A stretch of 64,000 nt of DNA from Methanobrevibacter millerae (GTDB lineage: Archaea > Methanobacteriota > Methanobacteria > Methanobacteriales > Methanobacteriaceae). Position numbers and translations under genes: made by a program. The notes under the pieces were generated by a model that was not told the DNA's origin, did not search any database, and worked only from the letters and a program-made list of their open reading frames with translations. How positions within the stretch are numbered: the stretch's first letter is position 1; every line of letters starts with the position of its first letter. The DNA lies in contig NZ_FMXB01000002.1 in NCBI RefSeq assembly GCF_900103415.1, positions 82,257 to 146,256 on the forward strand, written 5' to 3'. Shown here piece after piece: positions 35,122 through 44,646 of the stretch.

Positions 35122-35216
35122 TTAGTAATAATCAGTATCAACGGAAGCTGAGCCTTACTTGAATCAGATTCAAGTAATTCCGTTAATTCAGAATAATTAC
35201 TAACCAATCTTAGCAT
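35118..35216 (-). other. Candidate DtxR-regulated small protein or small RNA
   Basis: Downstream of the operator-promoter at 35245-35273 the minus strand offers a 32-codon frame starting ATG at 35216, about 10 bases after the predicted transcript start (MLRLVSNYSE... ending LPLILIITN). The same DNA forms three nested inverted repeats: 35122-35129 with 35196-35203, 35140-35146 with 35178-35184, and a 23-base perfect palindrome at 35155-35177. Thus it could be a tiny, nearly leaderless gene, or a folded RNA of about 100 bases. Comparison with relatives would decide: silent-site changes indicate protein, compensatory pairs indicate RNA. It overlaps the stop of the zinc-ribbon gene by four bases. 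Confidence 0.4.
35122..35203. repeat. Nested inverted repeats (long imperfect hairpin)
   Basis: Outer arms TTAGTAAT/ATTACTAA, middle arms AACGGAA/TTCCGTT and a perfect inner palindrome at 35155-35177 (TTACTTGAATC either side of A). The order is strictly nested, so the whole can fold as one long hairpin with bulges. It lies between convergent genes, where it may also act as terminator for the zinc-ribbon gene, but no T-run follows. Confidence 0.8.
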
Positions 35217-35244
35217 AACAATGCCAATACTATTTTTGTAATAA

Positions 35245-35273
35245 TTAATATATAAAGTTTAGGTAAACCTAAA
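35245..35273 (-). promoter_or_regulatory. DtxR-type operator abutting a TATA box
   Basis: TTTAGGTAAACCTAAA (35258-35273) is a 7-base perfect inverted repeat with two central bases, like operators of DtxR/MntR/IdeR metal regulators. On the minus strand it is followed directly by CTTTATATATTAA (35257-35245), a good TATA box. The same order and spacing, with 14 of 16 operator bases the same, occurs upstream of the DtxR-family gene (50541-50566). No known gene starts here, hence the candidate at 35118-35216. Confidence 0.6.
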
Positions 35274-35291
35274 AAAATAAGTTAAAGGAAT

Positions 35292-36722
35292 TTAAATTCC
35301 TTTTTTCTCGAATTCTTCGTTTAAAAATATTTTGATATTATCCCTAGCCAGTTCAACCATTTCCGGAGCCGGTCCGCCAAGAACACGTCTGATTTTAACG
35401 TTTTCCCTAGGATTTAAAGCGTTTTGAATTAACTCATCATCCAGTTCAAGTTTATCAAAGCCCAGTTCAACTGCAATGTCGTCGATGAACTGTGAAGTGA
35501 TGTCCTCTTCAGCCATGTCGCTTGCAGTGGCTTCGTTAACTATACGGCCAACGATTTTATGTGCTGTCCTGAACGGAATATTCCTTTCCCTGACCATGAT
35601 GTCTGCCAGATCTGTGGCAGTTGCAAAATTGCGGCCTGCCAGCTCGGCGCATCTTTCGGTGTTGAATTCAACGGAAAGAAGCATTCTGGTGACAATTGAC
35701 AATGTGTCTTCACTTACCTTAAGGGCATTCCATAAATGAGGAGTGATTTCCTGCAAATCCCTGTTGTAAGTATAGGGAATGGCCTTGAGAATTGTTAAAA
35801 TGGTTACGAGTTCCCCATTGACTATGGTTGATTTTCCACGTGCCAGCTCTGCAACGTCAGGGTTTTTCTTCTGAGGCATGATGGATGAAGTGGATGAATA
35901 CTCATCAGCCATTTCTATAACACCGAACTCGTATGTGCTCCACAATATCAGCTCTTCACAGATTTTGGATAATGTGGTACATAAACTGGTTAAATCGAAA
36001 ACAGTTTCCGCAATAAAATCTCTTGCTGAAACGCCGTCCATTGAGTTTTCAAGATAAGCGTCAAAGCCCAGTAATTTGGTGGTCAATTCCCTGTCAATCG
36101 GAAAGCTGGTGGTAGCCATAGCTGCACAACCCAAAGGATTTAAATTAACGCGCTTGTAAGTGTCTTCCAAACGTTCATAATCCCTTTTAAGAGCCTGAGC
36201 GTGAGCCATCAGATGATGTGCTATCGTAATCGGCTGCGCATGCTGCAGGTGAGTGAATCCGATGAAAACGTCTTCCAAGTGTTCGCCCGCCATTTCAACA
36301 ATGCCTTCAATGAACTCCAGAATTCCTATCTGGATTCCGATGATTCGCTCCCTTAAAACAAGCCTGATATCGGTTGCCACCTGGTCGTTACGTGATTTTG
36401 CAGTGTGCATGTATCCGGCCTGAGGTCCGATTTTGGAGGTCACATAGTTTTCGATTGCCATGTGAACGTCTTCAACTGACGGATCAAATACTAAAGCACC
36501 GTATCCTTCATCCTTAAGTTCATCAAGGGCGCTTAAGATATTGTCTGCAATGTCCGCATCGATTATTCCCGTATGCTTGAGCATTGAAGTGTGCGCAAAA
36601 TTAGTTTTAATGTCAGCTTCAAAAATCTCCTTGTCAGCTTCCAGAGAAGAGGTATACTCAGCAGCCTCATCAGTCATTCCTGTTTTAAATCTGCCGTTTC
36701 TTATATTATCCACAAGAATCAC
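35292..36722 (-). CDS. argH: Argininosuccinate lyase
   Basis: 476 residues of the fumarase/aspartase superfamily. It splits argininosuccinate to arginine and fumarate. DVHMAIE (near 93), [13 protein letters not shown] (near 112), [10 protein letters not shown] (near 165) and the signature [11 protein letters not shown] (near 288) are all present. The start is a GTG at 36722 without ribosome site, or the GTG three codons later. It follows the ribosomal operon terminator, so it is probably transcribed from its own promoter or by readthrough. Confidence 0.95.
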   Translation of the reverse strand: MILVDNIRNGRFKTGMTDEAAEYTSSLEADKEIFEADIKTNFAHTSMLKHTGIIDADIADNILSALDELKDEGYGALVFDPSVEDVHMAIENYVTSKIGPQAGYMHTAKSRNDQVATDIRLVLRERIIGIQIGILEFIEGIVEMAGEHLEDVFIGFTHLQHAQPITIAHHLMAHAQALKRDYERLEDTYKRVNLNPLGCAAMATTSFPIDRELTTKLLGFDAYLENSMDGVSARDFIAETVFDLTSLCTTLSKICEELILWSTYEFGVIEMADEYSSTSSIMPQKKNPDVAELARGKSTIVNGELVTILTILKAIPYTYNRDLQEITPHLWNALKVSEDTLSIVTRMLLSVEFNTERCAELAGRNFATATDLADIMVRERNIPFRTAHKIVGRIVNEATASDMAEEDITSQFIDDIAVELGFDKLELDDELIQNALNPRENVKIRRVLGGPAPEMVELARDNIKIFLNEEFEKKGI

Positions 36723-36750
36723 AACTTAAAAAAAATTAAAAAAAAGAAAA

Positions 36751-36770
36751 AAGATTTAGTTAAAAATCTT
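36751..36770 (-). terminator. Terminator of the ribosomal/transcription operon
   Basis: AAGATTT and AAATCTT pair perfectly around 6 bases, overlapping the S27ae stop. On the minus strand it is followed by two long T-runs. Confidence 0.7.
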
Positions 36771-36921
36771 ATTTTTTCATTTCAGTGTATCCGCATTTAC
36801 CACAAGCTACCCTGTCACCATGGTCTGCCATGAATACACCTTCACCGCAACGAGGACAAATTTGGTTTTTCCTTTCAATTTTGTCTCCATCCACTTTGTA
36901 AAGATCAGATTTTCTTACCAT
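36769..36921 (-). CDS. rps27ae: Ribosomal protein S27ae
   Basis: 50 residues, starting [19 protein letters not shown], with zinc ribbon CPRCGEG and CGKCGYTE. This is the archaeal S27ae (the ribosomal half of the eukaryotic ubiquitin fusion). It follows S24e by eight bases and is the last gene of the operon. Confidence 0.95.
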   Translation of the reverse strand: MVRKSDLYKVDGDKIERKNQICPRCGEGVFMADHGDRVACGKCGYTEMKK

Positions 36922-36929
36922 AAAATCAC

Positions 36930-37238
36930 CTATTCTTCTTCATCTTCAGTTTCTTCAACAACTTCAGTATTCTTAGCAATCACATGTTTGGTTTCAATGT
37001 ATTCCAAATCTTCTACGGTATCGTAAACCTTGGCGTATCCTAATGCTTTAGGTTCACCGTAGTGTGGTTGTACATTGTCTACAACGATTAAATCTTTTTT
37101 AGTGTTTAATAAAGCTACTAATTTGGATTTAACGTCTAAGACTTTAGGAGTAGCTTCTCCATCATAATCAACATAGAATTTGATTTCCTTTCTATTAAAC
37201 AATTTGTTTTCTTTTTCTTCAAAAATGTCAATTTCCAT
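36930..37238 (-). CDS. rps24e: Ribosomal protein S24e
   Basis: 102 residues: [18 protein letters not shown], then [26 protein letters not shown] in short blocks, matching S24e. The acidic end, EEETEDEEE-like, is usual in this genus. AAGTGAGG precedes the ATG. Part of the long minus-strand operon. Confidence 0.95.
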   Translation of the reverse strand: MEIDIFEEKENKLFNRKEIKFYVDYDGEATPKVLDVKSKLVALLNTKKDLIVVDNVQPHYGEPKALGYAKVYDTVEDLEYIETKHVIAKNTEVVEETEDEEE

Positions 37239-37258
37239 AATTAAGCCTCACTTAATTT

Positions 37259-37768
37259 TTATTCTTCAATAAATGCATCAATAATCTTTTGAGCTTTTAT
37301 AATATTATCGGAAACATTTAAAACAACCAGGCCCTCGTTAGGCTGACCATACAAGATGGTCGCATCCTCTCTGGCCATCAGGATACAAGGAAGAACTGCA
37401 AGATCTTCTTCCCCCGCTACATCAATCACGTAACATTCGCCACTGTCACACAATCGAAGAGCCTTGCCTATGGTTTCCCATAGATCCTCCGTAATGGTTC
37501 CGGCAGGATTATTGGCTTTTAAAATGTTTTCCGTATGTATAACATCATGATCATAATTTTTTCTCTGAACCAAGTTATCTATAATTCCCAAATTAGGATA
37601 AATATCATGATTGATGAGATTGGTAAAAGTCGCATCACCTACAGAAATTAAAAATTCGGAAGATTTTATTCTTTCAATAGCATCTTCAAAATCCGGATAT
37701 AACTGACCTAAAGGTTTTTTAAGTTCCGCAATTATATCTTTGTTTAATTCTGCATCTAAACGTAACAC
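37259..37768 (-). CDS. GTP-dependent dephospho-CoA kinase
   Basis: 169 residues of the DUF359 family, shown to be the archaeal dephospho-CoA kinase, the last step of coenzyme A synthesis. Signatures: SVGDATFTNL near 43, GIIDNLVQRKN near 61, NPAGTIT near 88 and DVAGEEDLAVLP near 117. The GTG start at 37768 follows AGGTAGTGG just after the spt4 stop. The location between spt4 and S24e is conserved in Euryarchaeota. Confidence 0.93.
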   Translation of the reverse strand: MLRLDAELNKDIIAELKKPLGQLYPDFEDAIERIKSSEFLISVGDATFTNLINHDIYPNLGIIDNLVQRKNYDHDVIHTENILKANNPAGTITEDLWETIGKALRLCDSGECYVIDVAGEEDLAVLPCILMAREDATILYGQPNEGLVVLNVSDNIIKAQKIIDAFIEE

Positions 37769-37775
37769 TTAACCA

Positions 37776-37952
37776 CTACCTAACTCTTAAACAGTATTCT
37801 CCAGGAATTTGGATATTCAATTCACGAGCCAATTCGGATTCTTCAGGATCAGTGATAATCAAAAGGCCGCTCCAGTTGTCTGAAGTCGGATTACCACATG
37901 ACGGACAACGATCTTTACTTGATAACATTTTACAAACAGTACACGCTTTCAT
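37776..37952 (-). CDS. spt4: Transcription elongation factor Spt4 (RNA polymerase subunit E'')
   Basis: 58 residues starting MKACTVCKMLSSKDRCPSCG, with the zinc ribbon CxxC/CPxCG and DNWSGLLIITDPEES. Spt4 binds Spt5 and makes RNA polymerase processive. It starts two bases before the Rpo7 stop and so is coupled to it. Confidence 0.95.
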   Translation of the reverse strand: MKACTVCKMLSSKDRCPSCGNPTSDNWSGLLIITDPEESELARELNIQIPGEYCLRVR

Positions 37953-37954
37953 TT

Positions 37955-38515
37955 TTAAGCCTTCTTACTTTTTCGTTTAGCATCTTCAATCCATTCAAAT
38001 TTACCTAAATTATTTTGTCTCATGGTAAGACCAATTTTAGTATCTTTAACAGAATTGTCCTTAAGACTGATAGCTACAGTTCTTGTTCTAACCAAGTCTC
38101 CTTCATCTAAACTTTTATTAGATTCCTTTGCGAGAAGAGCTCCCCTTTTCGCGTCATAAGTAATGTAGTCATCGGTTACTTGTGACACGTGGACTAAACC
38201 GTCCATAGGACCAATCCTAACAAAAGCGCCGAACTCAGCTATTTCAATAACTTCACCGTCAATAATCTCCTGCTGTTCAGGCTTGAAGAATATTGAATTA
38301 AAAACTACATTATGGTATGAAGCACCGTCACCCATAATGAGCTTACCTTCACCAAGTTCTTCAATTTCATTGACACAGATGAATAAACCCAGATTCTTGT
38401 CAAGACGACCGTTGTAGGTCTCATTTAAAGTTTCTATAGCAACTTTAATGCGATCTTCATCGAATCTGCGAGGAGGTATTCTTACCGTGTCTTCAATTTT
38501 GATCTTGTAGTACAA
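37955..38515 (-). CDS. rpo7: RNA polymerase subunit Rpo7 (E')
   Basis: 186 residues. The N-terminal RNP-like domain has [10 protein letters not shown] near 9, and the C-terminal S1/OB domain (about 80-165) has [26 protein letters not shown]. It forms the polymerase stalk with Rpo4 and binds nascent RNA. The start is a TTG at 38515 with GAGGGATT upstream. Confidence 0.95.
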   Translation of the reverse strand: MYYKIKIEDTVRIPPRRFDEDRIKVAIETLNETYNGRLDKNLGLFICVNEIEELGEGKLIMGDGASYHNVVFNSIFFKPEQQEIIDGEVIEIAEFGAFVRIGPMDGLVHVSQVTDDYITYDAKRGALLAKESNKSLDEGDLVRTRTVAISLKDNSVKDTKIGLTMRQNNLGKFEWIEDAKRKSKKA

Positions 38516-38581
38516 AACAATCCCTCATTTTCTTATATATTCTTTATGAATTTTCATTAATTTAATAAGTTTAATATAATC

Positions 38582-38974
38582 TTATATCTTGCCGTCAACA
38601 GTTATATAATTTTTTTGCCTTAAATAAACAACTGTAATTCCCTTGGCCTTTGCACGTTTTTTCAATTCTATATCATTTGTAGCTAAAACTTCTGAAACTC
38701 TCAGTAACGCATCATCCACAGTTTCGTTTTCAAGCAATGAAATATCCTTTATTTCAACTTTTGAAGAATTAGCTAACTTTAAGGCCAAATTAGCATTTAA
38801 ACGTATTTTACCTTTGTTATTTCTTTTCAAACCCTTCAATTCATTGATAACAAAGCTTGGAGTAGTTAATTTGTAAGAAGGTAATACTTTTTCCAGTTCA
38901 TCGATTATATCGACATTGAACTGAAAAGGAACCATAAAAAAATTGGTATCAATTACAACTTCTTTTATGCTCAT
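38582..38974 (-). CDS. PIN-domain ribonuclease (Fcf1/VapC-like)
   Basis: 130 residues from the ATG at 38974 (GAGGGCAAT upstream). PIN-domain acidic residues are in VVIDTNFFM (Asp near 8), INELKGL (Glu near 45), DDALLRV near 90 and ATNDIELKKRA near 103, so the metal site looks complete. A stand-alone PIN protein at this spot, between aIF2 gamma and Rpo7, is widespread in Euryarchaeota. By position it is thought to act in rRNA processing rather than as a toxin, and no antitoxin gene is present. Confidence 0.88.
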   Translation of the reverse strand: MSIKEVVIDTNFFMVPFQFNVDIIDELEKVLPSYKLTTPSFVINELKGLKRNNKGKIRLNANLALKLANSSKVEIKDISLLENETVDDALLRVSEVLATNDIELKKRAKAKGITVVYLRQKNYITVDGKI

Positions 38975-38989
38975 TATTGCCCTCAAACA

Positions 38990-40204
38990 TTATTTAATAA
39001 TACCGTAACCGATTAATCTCCAACGTGCACCTACACGACGGGACAATGCAACCCTATCGCCCGGACTAGCGCATACAGGCAATTTGAGGTCAACTTCGAC
39101 ATCGCCTTTTTTAGCTGCAGTCACAACGCCTATTGTTGTTGTGGTACCACAATTAATCATTAAAGGCTCTTTGATTTTAATCGGAGCAACTTCACGTTCC
39201 TCTTTGGTACCTACTACCCTGTCAAGCAAATGGGATTCCATGGTAAAGCTATCCAGAACGTCCGGCAAAGTACCTTCCTCACCGGCAACTGAACCTGAAA
39301 GTGAATCTGACTTGGTTAAAGACGGATCCAATTTGGTTGCGATACCGACAAGTCCGCCCGGACCAATCTCTTCAACCTGCTTGCCGTTTGCTTCAAGACC
39401 AATAATCTCTGAGGTCAGATAGATTCTCTGATTATTGTTGTTGATTCCCGGCCTGATTTCAATGGTGTCGCCAAGCTTCAACTTACCCTGAACAACGGTT
39501 CCGCCGATAACTCCTCCCTTGATTTTATCAGCGCCGGAACCCGGCTTGTTGATATCAAAGGATCTTGCAACGTGCATTAAAGCGCTGCCGTCAAGCTTTC
39601 TTTCAGGAGGTTCGATATTCTCATACATAGCTTCAATTAATATATCCATGTTAGCTCCTTGCTGAGCAGATACAGGTATTATTAAAGCGTCTTCGGCACA
39701 AGTACCTTTAACAAACTCCTTAATTTCATTATAGCTTTCAATAGCTCTTTCTTTTGAAACGATATCGATTTTATTTTGAACTACGATAACGTCTTTAACA
39801 CCAATAACATCAAGTGCCATTAAATGTTCTTTTGTTTGTGGTTGTGGACAATGTTCGTTTGCAGCAATAACCAAGACTGCTCCATCCATTATAGCAGCAC
39901 CAGATAACATAGTAGCCATTAAAGTCTCGTGACCTGGAGCATCAACGAAAGAGACCTTTCTAATTAATTCAGTTTCGCTACCACAGATTTCACAAACGTC
40001 TGAAGTGGTAAAGCATTCAGGCTCATCGCATTTTGGACATTTCTTGAATTCGATGTCCGCATAACCCAAACGGATTGAAATACCCCTTTTGGTTTCCTCA
40101 CTGTGAGTATCTGTCCATACTCCGGACAATGCCTTGGTAAGAGTAGTCTTACCGTGGTCTACGTGACCGACCAAACCTATGTTAACCTCTGATTGTACTT
40201 TCAC
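38990..40204 (-). CDS. eif2g: Translation initiation factor aIF2 gamma
   Basis: 404 residues. GTPase G1 is GHVDHGKT (13-20), G3 DAPGHE near 90, and G4 NKID near 143. The zinc knuckle [20 protein letters not shown] lies near 56-76 (seen as two CxxC groups). It brings initiator tRNA to the ribosome with the alpha and beta subunits. The GTG start at 40204 follows AAAGGTGG. Confidence 0.96.
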   Translation of the reverse strand: MKVQSEVNIGLVGHVDHGKTTLTKALSGVWTDTHSEETKRGISIRLGYADIEFKKCPKCDEPECFTTSDVCEICGSETELIRKVSFVDAPGHETLMATMLSGAAIMDGAVLVIAANEHCPQPQTKEHLMALDVIGVKDVIVVQNKIDIVSKERAIESYNEIKEFVKGTCAEDALIIPVSAQQGANMDILIEAMYENIEPPERKLDGSALMHVARSFDINKPGSGADKIKGGVIGGTVVQGKLKLGDTIEIRPGINNNNQRIYLTSEIIGLEANGKQVEEIGPGGLVGIATKLDPSLTKSDSLSGSVAGEEGTLPDVLDSFTMESHLLDRVVGTKEEREVAPIKIKEPLMINCGTTTTIGVVTAAKKGDVEVDLKLPVCASPGDRVALSRRVGARWRLIGYGIIK

Positions 40205-40269
40205 AGATAACCACCTTTTTTTAATAAATTTAATTCAACATAAAAGTAAAAGTTAGAAAAATAGTAGAA

Positions 40270-40653
40270 CTATTCTTCCTCTTCTTCACCAGCACCAAGA
40301 ATTTCAGCTATTGGTTTTGCTCCTTCATTAACAACAACGCTGTTAATCTGTACTATATCATCAGCAATGGTGTTACCCCTTACGGTTTTTCTTCTTTTTA
40401 CACCATCAGCTTTAGGGTGATATCCGATACCACCGGTCAATAAACTTTTGATTCTTCTAGTACCAGGAACATCTTTTTTCATGGTAAAACCATTCTTATC
40501 ACTGCCGCCAGTGATTTTTAAAGTATAACCATCTAAACCAACAAGTCCACCATCAAATTCGTCACCGATAACTAAACCGTTTAAAGCTTTAGTGTCGTCG
40601 ACTTCCATTTGATAAGTTTCTGCTTTATTAGAAACAACTACTTTGAATGCCAT
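40270..40653 (-). CDS. rps6e: Ribosomal protein S6e
   Basis: 127 residues: MAFKVVVSNKAETYQME, LVGLDGYTLKITGGSDKNGF in part, and MKKDVPGTRR and RRKTVRGNTI, typical S6e. AAGGAGG precedes the ATG. Lies between aIF5B and aIF2 gamma, as in many Euryarchaeota. Confidence 0.96.
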   Translation of the reverse strand: MAFKVVVSNKAETYQMEVDDTKALNGLVIGDEFDGGLVGLDGYTLKITGGSDKNGFTMKKDVPGTRRIKSLLTGGIGYHPKADGVKRRKTVRGNTIADDIVQINSVVVNEGAKPIAEILGAGEEEEE

Positions 40654-40695
40654 GGTATTCCTCCTTATTTTTTATATATTCCATAATCCTAATTA

Positions 40696-42486
40696 TTATT
40701 CAAAAAGACCAAAACGTCCCCAATCAGGGTCCTTTTTACGTTTGATTTCCACAAATTCGTATAAGGTTTCAAATTCATCTTCGGTCAGCTTATCCTTAAA
40801 CTCCCTTTCAATGAACTTGTAATGCTTTTCCGGAATGTCAATGAACAGTTCGTCACCTTCATCGAAATCCTTTCCGACTACGGCATTGTCGATTGCCATA
40901 GCAACCCTTTGACCCCTTGAAATATCAGGTAATGTTTCGCCCTTGTCTTCCATACTTGCAATAACGCCAACGAAATCCCCGTTCTTATTGATAACATTTC
41001 TTCCCTGCTTGACCGTTCCGCTTAAAGCTTCAACACCGATAATTGCCGGTTTGCTTTGACGGAAAACAAGCTTAGGAAGGGACATGAATTTAGCCGGCTT
41101 GATAATCGCATCGTAAAACGCTTTCTTACGGGCTTCCTCTTTCTCTTTGATCCATTCTTCGTAATCCTCTATGATTTGATAAATGACGTCACCTTCAAAG
41201 AGTTCAACTTCGGAATTGTTCAAATCCTCAAGCGAATTCGGATGAACGCCCACATTAAATGCTATGATTGCGCCGTGTGCGTCGTCTTCCTTTAAAGCGA
41301 TTGAAGAATTGATGATATCCCTGCGGTTTACATCACCGATGTCCGCTTCCCTGATAGGAATGTCCAACTCTTTCAGCAGTTTGACGATAGCTTCAAGTGA
41401 ACCGAGAGTATCGGCCTTGACAAGAATTCCTTCATCATCAGTGCTTATTGTAATGTCCTCAATTTCCTTTAAGATTTCCTCTTCCACGTTTTCCTTATCG
41501 TTTAAAACCCTTAAAGGAGAACCGGAAACAACATCGTCCAGATTAGGGGCAGCTATCTTGATACCTGCAGCCGCAACAACCTCATCGAACTTTTGGAATT
41601 TCTTTTTGGAGTCTCTCATTTCCTCTAAAGGAAGAGGTCTTAAAATGGACCTGATTTTGGTAGTCAAAACTTCGTTTGAAGAAGTCATCAAAGCTATTTC
41701 ATCATTGGTTCTTAAAACGCCGTCATAAATGATGCTGTCGACAGTTAATCCTAGTCCCGTTTCTTCCTTAATCTCTAAAACGGTACCTTTTGCCGGAGCG
41801 TCCTCATTTATTTCGAGCTGTTCGGTCAGGTATTCCTGAGCAAGACCCAAGAGCATGGCCAGAACCTCAATGATTCCTTCGCCTGATTTCGCACTGATTG
41901 GAATTATCGTAATCTGTGAAGCGAAATCGCTGATCCTATCAAACCTTTCGGACTGGAAACCTTCCTTGTGAAGCGTGCCTACAATCTCATAGACCTTGGT
42001 GTCCAGAGCCTGCTTGACGCTTTGCGCCTGCTGATTAAAGGATTCCTTAAATGAAGCGCCTTCATGGGTTTCCCATCCAAAAATCATATCGATTTTGTTG
42101 GCTACGACAATGAATGGAGTCCTATACATCTTAAGAATGTTTAAAGCCTCATAAGTTTGTGGTTTAAATCCATCATTAATGTCGACAATTAAAACGGCCA
42201 AGTCAGCCAGCGCTCCACCACGTTTTCTCAGGCTGGTGAAAGCGGCGTGTCCTGGAGTGTCAATGAAAAACAAACCTGGAATAAGGTCCTTAATTGTCAA
42301 TGCAGAAATGAAGCTTCCACAAATTTCATCTATTGTATCGTTCGGAATTTCAGTAGCCCCGATATGCTGAGTGATACCGCCCGCTTCCTTATCGGCGATA
42401 GTACTGCCTCTGATATAATCTAACAATGTAGTTTTTCCATGGTCTACATGTCCTAAAACGGATACAATAGGGGATCTGATTTTCAT
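40696..42486 (-). CDS. infB: Translation initiation factor aIF5B
   Basis: 596 residues. G1 [12 protein letters not shown] at about 12-23, switch [14 protein letters not shown] near 76, NKID near 130. Domains II to IV follow, ending in [13 protein letters not shown]. It joins ribosomal subunits during initiation. Some archaeal infB genes carry an intein, and none is present here. AGAAAGATATT precedes the ATG. Confidence 0.96.
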   Translation of the reverse strand: MKIRSPIVSVLGHVDHGKTTLLDYIRGSTIADKEAGGITQHIGATEIPNDTIDEICGSFISALTIKDLIPGLFFIDTPGHAAFTSLRKRGGALADLAVLIVDINDGFKPQTYEALNILKMYRTPFIVVANKIDMIFGWETHEGASFKESFNQQAQSVKQALDTKVYEIVGTLHKEGFQSERFDRISDFASQITIIPISAKSGEGIIEVLAMLLGLAQEYLTEQLEINEDAPAKGTVLEIKEETGLGLTVDSIIYDGVLRTNDEIALMTSSNEVLTTKIRSILRPLPLEEMRDSKKKFQKFDEVVAAAGIKIAAPNLDDVVSGSPLRVLNDKENVEEEILKEIEDITISTDDEGILVKADTLGSLEAIVKLLKELDIPIREADIGDVNRRDIINSSIALKEDDAHGAIIAFNVGVHPNSLEDLNNSEVELFEGDVIYQIIEDYEEWIKEKEEARKKAFYDAIIKPAKFMSLPKLVFRQSKPAIIGVEALSGTVKQGRNVINKNGDFVGVIASMEDKGETLPDISRGQRVAMAIDNAVVGKDFDEGDELFIDIPEKHYKFIEREFKDKLTEDEFETLYEFVEIKRKKDPDWGRFGLFE

Positions 42487-42516
42487 AATATCTTTCTAAA
42501 CAATAAAATTTTAAAT

Positions 42517-42969
42517 TTATTCGTAAATTAAATCGTTATCAACAATCTGATAATCGCAAATTTCATCTTCATTAAAGAAAAGACCAATTTCTCTTTCTGC
42601 AGAAGCCGGAGAGTCTGAAGCGTGAATAATGTTTCTTCCAGTATTCATACCGTAATCTCCTCTGATTGTTCCAAGATCTGCTTCTAAAGGATTAGTTGCG
42701 CCAACTAATTTCCTGATAGTAGTAATAGCTTCTTCCCCTTCAATTACCATTGCAAGAGCTGGTGAAGAAGTGATATATTCCACTAAACTTGGGAAAAATG
42801 GTTTATCAGCATGTTCTCCATAATGAGTTTTTGCTAATTCTTCATCAATTTGCATTAATTTAACAGCTACAATTTGAAGACCTTTTTCTTCAAAACGGGA
42901 CATTATCTTACCCATAAGACGTCTTTGGACAGCGTCTGGTTTCATCATTACAAAACTTTTTTGAATCAT
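42517..42969 (-). CDS. ndk: Nucleoside diphosphate kinase
   Basis: 150 residues. Starts [20 protein letters not shown]. The active histidine lies in [16 protein letters not shown] (near residue 115). It balances nucleoside triphosphates using ATP. Its ATG overlaps the L24e stop (ATGA), so translation is coupled. Confidence 0.96.
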   Translation of the reverse strand: MIQKSFVMMKPDAVQRRLMGKIMSRFEEKGLQIVAVKLMQIDEELAKTHYGEHADKPFFPSLVEYITSSPALAMVIEGEEAITTIRKLVGATNPLEADLGTIRGDYGMNTGRNIIHASDSPASAEREIGLFFNEDEICDYQIVDNDLIYE

Positions 42970-43127
42970 TCTTTAACCCATTTAACTTTTCTTGGAACTC
43001 TTCCGAGTTTAATCATATTCTTTTCACATTTGCTGCTACAAAAGAAATAAATTGAACCGTCTCTTTTGACGTACATCTTTCCAGTACCTTCTTCTATTTC
43101 TTTATGACAGAATGAACAAGTTCTCAT
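42966..43127 (-). CDS. rpl24e: Ribosomal protein L24e
   Basis: 53 residues beginning [20 protein letters not shown], with zinc ligands CSFC and [20 protein letters not shown] precedes the ATG. Between S28e and Ndk, the standard archaeal order. Confidence 0.95.
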   Translation of the reverse strand: MRTCSFCHKEIEEGTGKMYVKRDGSIYFFCSSKCEKNMIKLGRVPRKVKWVKE

Positions 43128-43141
43128 GTTCTTACACCTTC

Positions 43142-43348
43142 TTAAGGAGTTCTAATTTCCTTAGCTTCTCTGATTGTATCAAGTAACATTAAAATGTCGC
43201 CTTCTCTTACAGGACCCATAATGTTTCTTGTTAAAATTCTTCCTTTATCTCTACCATCGAGGATTCTGCATTTGATTTGCATAACCTCACCAGTCATACC
43301 GGTTCTTTTTAAGACCTGAATGACTTCAGCAGGAGTTCCTTCTTCCAT
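43142..43348 (-). CDS. rps28e: Ribosomal protein S28e
   Basis: 68 residues from the ATG at 43348 (GGTGATTTAC upstream): [41 protein letters not shown] and LRETERE-like [12 protein letters not shown]. Matches S28e. Confidence 0.95.
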   Translation of the reverse strand: MEEGTPAEVIQVLKRTGMTGEVMQIKCRILDGRDKGRILTRNIMGPVREGDILMLLDTIREAKEIRTP

Positions 43349-43382
43349 GTAAATCACCGTATGATCGATTAAAAGAATTTAT

Positions 43383-43754
43383 CTATTCTTTTAATTCAGC
43401 AACTTTTTCAACAATTTCGTTAACAGCAGCTTCAGCATCACCAGCGTCTACAATACAAGCGGATGCGGTACCAACAGTTAAACCTGCAGCTCCACCGACT
43501 TGTTCTTTGGTAGGTAAGTAGACGTATGGAATTTCTTTTTCTTCAGCGAGAACAGGAATGTGAGCAACGATTTCAGCAGGATCAACATCTTCTGCGATAA
43601 CAACGAGAGCTGCGTCTCCTCTTTCGATAAATTTAGTTACTTCGTTAGTTCCTTTTGCTACTTTACCGCTTTCTTGTGCGATTTGTAATGCTTCTTCAGC
43701 TTGGTTAGCTAATTCTTCAGGTGTATCAAATTTTACATAAATTGCTTTTGCCAT
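43383..43754 (-). CDS. rpl7ae: Ribosomal protein L7Ae
   Basis: 123 residues from the ATG at 43754 with AAGGAGG upstream. KGTNEVTKFIERGDAALVVIAEDVDP and EEKEIPYVYLPTKEQVGGAAG (in short blocks) are the L7Ae K-turn-binding core. Besides the ribosome it is part of box C/D and H/ACA RNPs and of RNase P. It is the first gene of the operon. Its leader contains two competing hairpins that could mediate autoregulation. Confidence 0.96.
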   Translation of the reverse strand: MAKAIYVKFDTPEELANQAEEALQIAQESGKVAKGTNEVTKFIERGDAALVVIAEDVDPAEIVAHIPVLAEEKEIPYVYLPTKEQVGGAAGLTVGTASACIVDAGDAEAAVNEIVEKVAELKE

Positions 43755-43770
43755 AAATAAACCTCCTTTT

Positions 43771-43801
43771 TCATCGGGCATTAAGCCCATCCATCGGCTT
43801 A
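43771..43801 (-). promoter_or_regulatory. L7Ae mRNA leader with two mutually exclusive hairpins
   Basis: On the minus strand TAAGCC (43801-43796) can pair with GGCTTA (43787-43782), leaving a GATGGATG loop. Alternatively GGGC (43788-43785) pairs with GCCC (43779-43776), followed by GATGA just before the ribosome site. The two share bases, so only one can form. A TATA box, CTATATAAT, near 43831-43839 puts the transcript start near 43811. L7Ae is known to repress its own message through K-turns in other archaea. A complete K-turn consensus is not proven here. Confidence 0.45.
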
Positions 43802-44173
43802 CTATAATTCATTGAATTATAATAATTGTAATTATATAGTCATATTATTTTTTTTTAACTATAAAATTACTCAAATTATTCAAATAACGAATAATCTAAT
43901 AGTTTTAATAATACTAATTCTTGAATAATTCATATATCACTAAATATAACTCCATTAGAAAAAACAAGAGGAGTTAAACTTTCAATACAAATACTTCTGA
44001 ATTTTTATATAATTTTTAGCAAAACTAAAAATAAAAATTTAGTAATTAATGAAATATATTCTAGAGAACTAGACATTTATTATTTTATGTTTTCATTACA
44101 TATAAATGTTATTAAAAAAAGCGTCAAAAATGGTTAAAAAAAAGTTTTTAAAAAAAAAGATTTTAAGAAAAAA
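43802..44173. other. Non-coding, very AT-rich spacer
   Basis: Contains the L7Ae operon promoter at its left end and the far side of the histone terminator at its right end. An 8-base inverted repeat (ACATTTAT at 44073, ATAAATGT at 44102) is the only other structure I see. No frame or RNA gene is convincing. Confidence 0.6.
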
Positions 44174-44197
44174 GATAGTAATTATAAAATTACTATC
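44174..44197 (-). terminator. Histone gene terminator
   Basis: GATAGTAATT and AATTACTATC pair perfectly around ATAA, 23 bases after the histone stop. On the minus strand a TTTTTTCTTAAAA tract follows. Confidence 0.75.
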
Positions 44198-44219
44198 CAC
44201 TCTTAAATACAGAATATAT

Positions 44220-44417
44220 CTATTTAATTGCTAATTTGATATCTTCTGCTTTTACAGTTTTTCTGCCAGCGTGGCGTGCGAATCCGACAGCTTTTGCTGC
44301 GATTTCGTTACCGTAATCTTCGATTGCTTCTGCTAATGCTTCTTTAGCGTCGTCGCTTACTCTAGCTGCACCAGCGTTTTTTAAGATTCTTCCGACAGGA
44401 GCAATTGGTAATTCCAT
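44220..44417 (-). CDS. Archaeal histone
   Basis: 65 residues, a single histone fold: [20 protein letters not shown], a long central helix, and [16 protein letters not shown], as in HMf. It wraps DNA as dimers and longer assemblies. GAGGTGAAA precedes the ATG. Transcribed alone, with its own terminator. Confidence 0.96.
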   Translation of the reverse strand: MELPIAPVGRILKNAGAARVSDDAKEALAEAIEDYGNEIAAKAVGFARHAGRKTVKAEDIKLAIK

Positions 44418-44646
44418 ATTTTCACCTCATTTTTTTATACTAATACTTTAAACTTTCCCATATATAAATCTATTGGTAAAAAATGGCTAAATTTTGATAA
44501 ATTCACTCCACTATACTAAACTTTTCAAACATTCATAAGTCAATAATTGAAACATAATATATTATTCAATAAGTAAGTTATACTAAAAACTAGAAAAAAA
44601 ATTTCAAAAAACTAAAGAATAAAGATTAAATATGAGAGATGAAAAA

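Noticed and set aside
35155-35177. Simple terminator of the zinc-ribbon gene
   Set aside because: The inner palindrome is part of a larger nested structure, lacks a T-run on the plus strand, and lies downstream of a minus-strand promoter.
38582-38974. VapC toxin of a toxin-antitoxin pair
   Set aside because: No antitoxin gene is adjacent and the conserved position in the translation operon argues for a housekeeping role.
40696-42486. Intein in aIF5B
   Set aside because: The GTPase motifs are continuous and the length of 596 residues is that of an intein-free protein.
43802-44173. tRNA or other stable RNA in the largest gene-free gap
   Set aside because: No cloverleaf, no GGTTCGA-type T-arm, and the composition is uniformly AT-rich.
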